Assembly (NCBI GenBank): GCA_965230245.1
Contig: OZ246000.1
Span: forward strand, 744,001-808,000
Length of the DNA: 64,000 bases
Direction of reading: 5' to 3'
Source of the DNA: JAGNKE01 sp965230245
Lineage (GTDB): Bacteria > Pseudomonadota > Alphaproteobacteria > Micavibrionales > Micavibrionaceae
Below the pieces are notes generated by a model. It searched no databases and had not been told where the DNA came from. It saw only the letters and a list, made by a program, of their open reading frames with translations. Positions 60,679-64,000 of the stretch are shown one piece after another; position 1 is the stretch's first letter; the number at the start of each line of letters is the position of its first letter. The translations under genes and the position numbers were made by a program.

Positions 60679-63600
60679 TCAAATAGCAGGCAATTGAATA
60701 ATAAAACAACTGCCACCTTCGAACTTTTCATCCAACTGTATGCTACCGCCGTGAAACTCCGCAATACGCTGACAAATCGCCAGACCGATACCTGTGCCCT
60801 GATAGTCTTTTTCTGTATGAAGGCGTTGGAAAATTTTGAAAATTTTATCCTTGTATTCCGGGTCAATTCCAATCCCGTTATCTTCTACACGAATAAACCA
60901 GAATCGCCCCTTTTTCTCGGCTTTGATGCGTATTTCAGGCGGCTCATCAACCCGGCTGTACTTGATCGCATTCTGCAAAACATTTTGGAACAACTGCGTA
61001 AGCAGGTTCTTATTACCTAAAACTTCGGGCATATCCTCAATATGAATTGTTGCACTATGACTTTCGACTGCACCCTCGAGTAAATCTTGTGCCCGCAGAA
61101 TAATATCACCCAAATCAAGTGCTTCTACTTCGACATCCTTCTTACCAACGCTTGAGTAAGCGAGAAGACTGTCAATCATATCAAACATACGGTCCGAACT
61201 TTTCTTTATGATACCAAGCAACTCGGTTGATTTTGCATCAAGATTATCCGCAGCATTTTGCATGAGATAATGTGCACTCAGACTTAAGTGTCGAAGTGGT
61301 GCCTTCAAGTCATGCGATGCCACATAGGCAAAGTCTTCCAGTTCCTGATTGGAACGGCGCAAGTCCTCCTCCGCCTTCTTCTCTTTGGAGATATCGCGCA
61401 CAATAGCGCTGTAAAAAACCTTATTGGCAACCTGTACCTTTGATGACGCCAGATAAATGGGAAAAACACTGCCGTTTTTGTGCCTCCCGAACAGCTCAAC
61501 CCTCTGGCTGCTATCCTCCTCGCCTCCTCCTTCGTTCTTTTGACCGTCAGCAGCCTGAAGGCAGGTGATAATATTTTTGTCTTTCTCCTGTGTCTGGCTT
61601 TCGGGCTCCAAAACGCTAACTGAACGCCCGATAATATCATCGGGATGATATCCGAAGATGTCTTCGCAAGCCTTATTGAATGTTTCAATCTCTCCGTTTT
61701 CTTTAATAATCATAAGGCCGTCCGCCGTCGTCATCAAAATCGCTTCGAGATGATTTTGGATACGCATCAACTCTGTGACGTCACGCGCTATGCCAAGTAG
61801 AAATCTCTGCCCTTGCGCATCCTTGAAACAGGTTTTTCGCGTGAAATAAATCTTTGTTTTCCCTTCAACTGTATTGGTCTCAAAAATCTCGGTGTATCCG
61901 CGCTCAAATGCCTTCCTGTCTTCTTCCTTGAATAGCTCTTGCTCTTCCGGCGTAAAAACCTCCAAACCTGTATTTCCGATTAATGTTGCACGCTGTTCCG
62001 GCGAATAAAGATCTAAAAACAACTGGTTCGCGGCAATAATTTCATGTTGCTCATTTTTGACGAAAATCATGTCCGGCACATTGTCCATGATAATTTCAAG
62101 AAAATGCGACTGGTCTTTTAATTGCCGCGTTTTCTCCTCAACAATTTTCTGTGTAACGGCGCCTTGCCCTGTCACAACAAGCAAAAAACCCGTCGAAATA
62201 AATGTAAAAAGAAAACTTCCGGCCAGAACATACCAAAGCCCCCAATTGATGTGACTGCTTAAATAATCGTCAGTGGAATAGAAAAACAGAGACCAGTGCT
62301 GGTTAAGGAATGAAAAAGGTACACGGAATATGAAAGGAACAAAAACATTACTTGGATAATCCAGTTCCTCAACCTCATTTGTTTCGGGCTCTTCGCTCAG
62401 GGAAAATATACGAATCTTAATGCCCCTGTCTTGCCAATCGGACATGGTTTCGCCAAACACATCCATGGTTCTGTACATTCCGAAAACAAAACCCTTTAAA
62501 ATCGGCTGCTTACCCTCATCATCTATAATCGGAATAATAGATATAAAAACCTCTTCCTGATCTTGTGCCCAGAATGCCGGTTCATTCAATATATGCATGG
62601 TATTACCGGCATAGGCATCTGAAAACGCGTCAAAAACCCGCGGAAAAAGCGCAAAATCAACACGCCTGAGAGTATACCTCTCTTCCCTCAACTTCTCGTA
62701 TTCTGTTTTAAGAGTGCTCTGGTTTTGAAAATCTTCAAGCGATAAAACTGAGCCTGAAACAGGAACCCAATATAGCCCTGCAAGTGATGGATAAACGTCG
62801 AAAGTGTTCTTCAGAAACTGTCCGTATTCGGCTTCAGAGACGTATTCAGAAGCTTCGAAATAAAATTTTATATTTCTGACAACATCAATATACCTTGCGA
62901 AGCGCGCAGACAAAGACTGCACGATAAGCTCGGTATCTGTCACAATATTTTTCCTCAAACGCTGTTTCTCGTAGCCTCGGGCAAAAAGGAATACAGAAAC
63001 GGTTATGACGAAAATACAAATCAACGGAAGTATAACGGCGTACTTTCGATATTTCGAAATTTTACGCTCCATTAAAACAAGTGTGATCGGCCCGAAAACC
63101 AGAACACCCAACATATCCCCGACGTACCAGGTGGCCCACGACAGCGGTAAGTCCTGCCAATCCAATAGTTCGAAAGACAATAAAACCAGCTGAGAAAGAG
63201 AGGCAGAAACAAGGCAACTGATCGGTCCGGCCAGAATTGTAAAAAGACAAACCTCTTTAAACGTCTCAAGTCGGACAGCGTGGCCAATAAAGCGATTCAG
63301 CAAGAACACACCGACAAAAGCCTGTATAGCAGGCGCAAGCCCCATAAGAGTACTGCGTATAAATAAATCACCCAGCGCCAAGCCGCTTTCGGGATAGGCA
63401 ATCATAAAATTTACAGCGGCGGCACCTAAAAAAACACCGGGTAAAAGTCTGTACCCGTAGCAATAAACAGCACCGAGCGCGATCCCGGCCCCCGGCCAGA
63501 AAATAGTTGCAAAAACCGGATCAGACGCCAGAAACAGCCCTACCCGTCCGAAAACGTAATAGAGCGCCGCGACCAGAATATTTTTTAAAACGATATTCAA
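60679..63600 (-). CDS. Histidine kinase, MASE1-CHASE-PAS-PAS-HisKA-HATPase
   Basis: 973 residues. MASE1 membrane domain at the start (FATIFWPGAGIALGAVYCYG), a periplasmic CHASE domain (about 210-440; SLAGLYWVPVSGSVL), one more helix, two PAS domains (DNVPDMIFVKNEQHEII; YSAIVRDISKEKKAE end), HisKA with His763 in YVASHDLKAPLRHL and an HATPase with QNVLQNAIKYSR and VRVEDNGIGIDPEY. CHASE suggests an extracellular ligand. The start is TTG 63600; uncertain. Partner of the receiver-only regulator downstream. Confidence 0.9.
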   Translation of the reverse strand: MNIVLKNILVAALYYVFGRVGLFLASDPVFATIFWPGAGIALGAVYCYGYRLLPGVFLGAAAVNFMIAYPESGLALGDLFIRSTLMGLAPAIQAFVGVFLLNRFIGHAVRLETFKEVCLFTILAGPISCLVSASLSQLVLLSFELLDWQDLPLSWATWYVGDMLGVLVFGPITLVLMERKISKYRKYAVILPLICIFVITVSVFLFARGYEKQRLRKNIVTDTELIVQSLSARFARYIDVVRNIKFYFEASEYVSEAEYGQFLKNTFDVYPSLAGLYWVPVSGSVLSLEDFQNQSTLKTEYEKLREERYTLRRVDFALFPRVFDAFSDAYAGNTMHILNEPAFWAQDQEEVFISIIPIIDDEGKQPILKGFVFGMYRTMDVFGETMSDWQDRGIKIRIFSLSEEPETNEVEELDYPSNVFVPFIFRVPFSFLNQHWSLFFYSTDDYLSSHINWGLWYVLAGSFLFTFISTGFLLVVTGQGAVTQKIVEEKTRQLKDQSHFLEIIMDNVPDMIFVKNEQHEIIAANQLFLDLYSPEQRATLIGNTGLEVFTPEEQELFKEEDRKAFERGYTEIFETNTVEGKTKIYFTRKTCFKDAQGQRFLLGIARDVTELMRIQNHLEAILMTTADGLMIIKENGEIETFNKACEDIFGYHPDDIIGRSVSVLEPESQTQEKDKNIITCLQAADGQKNEGGGEEDSSQRVELFGRHKNGSVFPIYLASSKVQVANKVFYSAIVRDISKEKKAEEDLRRSNQELEDFAYVASHDLKAPLRHLSLSAHYLMQNAADNLDAKSTELLGIIKKSSDRMFDMIDSLLAYSSVGKKDVEVEALDLGDIILRAQDLLEGAVESHSATIHIEDMPEVLGNKNLLTQLFQNVLQNAIKYSRVDEPPEIRIKAEKKGRFWFIRVEDNGIGIDPEYKDKIFKIFQRLHTEKDYQGTGIGLAICQRIAEFHGGSIQLDEKFEGGSCFIIQLPAI

Positions 63601-63727
63601 AACATAAGTCCGGATGTCTTCTTTGAAACCTCCCGAATATTACAACGCAAAAGAACCAAAGATAAAGCATTATAAAAACAGAGTTTTATCTTCATTCTGC
63701 AAATAAACATGATAGTTTAATCATGAT

Positions 63728-64000
63728 ATGGGCAATATTGTTATTCTAACAGGTGCAGGCATTTCCGCGGATAGCGGCCTCCAAACCTTTCGCGGTGCCG
63801 AAGGTTTGTGGTGCGGCCATCGCGTGCAGGATGTGGCCACACCCGAAGCCTTTTCAAAAAACCCCGATGTCGTGCATCAATTCTACAATGAAAGACGCCG
63901 ACAACTTTTGTCTCCCGAAATAAAACCTAATCCTGCGCATACGGCACTCGCGGAACTGGAGAGCAACTGGCCGGACGGACACGTAACCGTCGTCACACAA
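63728..64000 (+). CDS. NAD-dependent protein deacylase (sirtuin), partial
   Basis: The first 91 codons of a class III sirtuin; the rest is outside the window. NAD site LTGAGISADSGLQTFRG at 7-23, then Tyr53 and Arg56 in the Y-x-x-R of FYNERRRQ, the pair that makes CobB/SIRT5 prefer acidic acyl groups such as succinyl-lysine. Divergent from the kinase gene with 127 nt between starts. Unlinked to acs, but its family can reactivate acetylated Acs. Confidence 0.93.
   Translation, partial: MGNIVILTGAGISADSGLQTFRGAEGLWCGHRVQDVATPEAFSKNPDVVHQFYNERRRQLLSPEIKPNPAHTALAELESNWPDGHVTVVTQ

Overview
The window reads as a gene-dense alphaproteobacterial chromosome segment. Evidence: a circularly permuted two-piece tmRNA gene with an ANDN-type tag, GapR (DUF2312), an alpha-type SspB, a hemC-hemD-mitofilin-hemY run facing tsaD-gpsA, and hflK-hflC-degP. 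Most genes are housekeeping, tightly packed, and many start at GTG or TTG. A Micavibrio-like or Rhodospirillales-type host fits the gene set, but this is inference and no 16S gene is present.

Layout. 1-4.1 kb: a glycosyltransferase and an O-antigen-ligase-like membrane protein, a TSUP permease and a secreted protein, all on the minus strand. 4.2-5.8 kb: an acidic linker protein and a rhomboid protease. 5.8-10.9 kb, minus strand: hemC, hemD, an HTH-mitofilin protein whose 5' end is frameshifted, and hemY. 10.9-17.4 kb, plus strand: tsaD, gpsA, an EVE-domain protein, acetyl-CoA synthetase, a CDGSH iron-sulfur protein and a divergent PRPP-synthetase-like protein. 17.4-24.6 kb: gapR, a DotI/IcmL-like exported protein, a UbiB-family kinase, a flavoprotein, an EF-hand protein and a cation/proton antiporter.

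24.8-28.3 kb is the accessory part. A HEAT-like repeat gene is cut off at its 5' end. An AT-rich stretch then carries three unfamiliar genes separated by related ~100-bp repeats, and it ends at tRNA-Arg(CCG), whose 3' 46 bp are duplicated in tandem. I read this as successive integrations of small elements at the tRNA, with no integrase left.

28.4-34.7 kb: a CBS protein, an ABC ATPase with a lipase-like hydrolase, sspB, a membrane protein, ssrA (tmRNA) and unknown proteins. SspB, the ClpXP adaptor for ssrA-tagged proteins, lies about 1 kb from ssrA. 34.9-43.2 kb: thyA-folA, mrp, hflK-hflC-degP, a DMT exporter and miaA. 43.7-52.6 kb: branched-chain amino-acid synthesis. A Val/Leu-rich leader peptide with terminator and antiterminator precedes ilvB; ilvH and ilvC follow, interrupted by a sodium:solute symporter and unknown genes. 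52.7-64 kb: a putative HExxH metallopeptidase, two coupled DMT transporters, a TPR-methyltransferase, an orphan FlgC-like protein, a formyltransferase, a MASE1-CHASE-PAS histidine kinase with a receiver-only regulator, and the start of a sirtuin gene running off the window.
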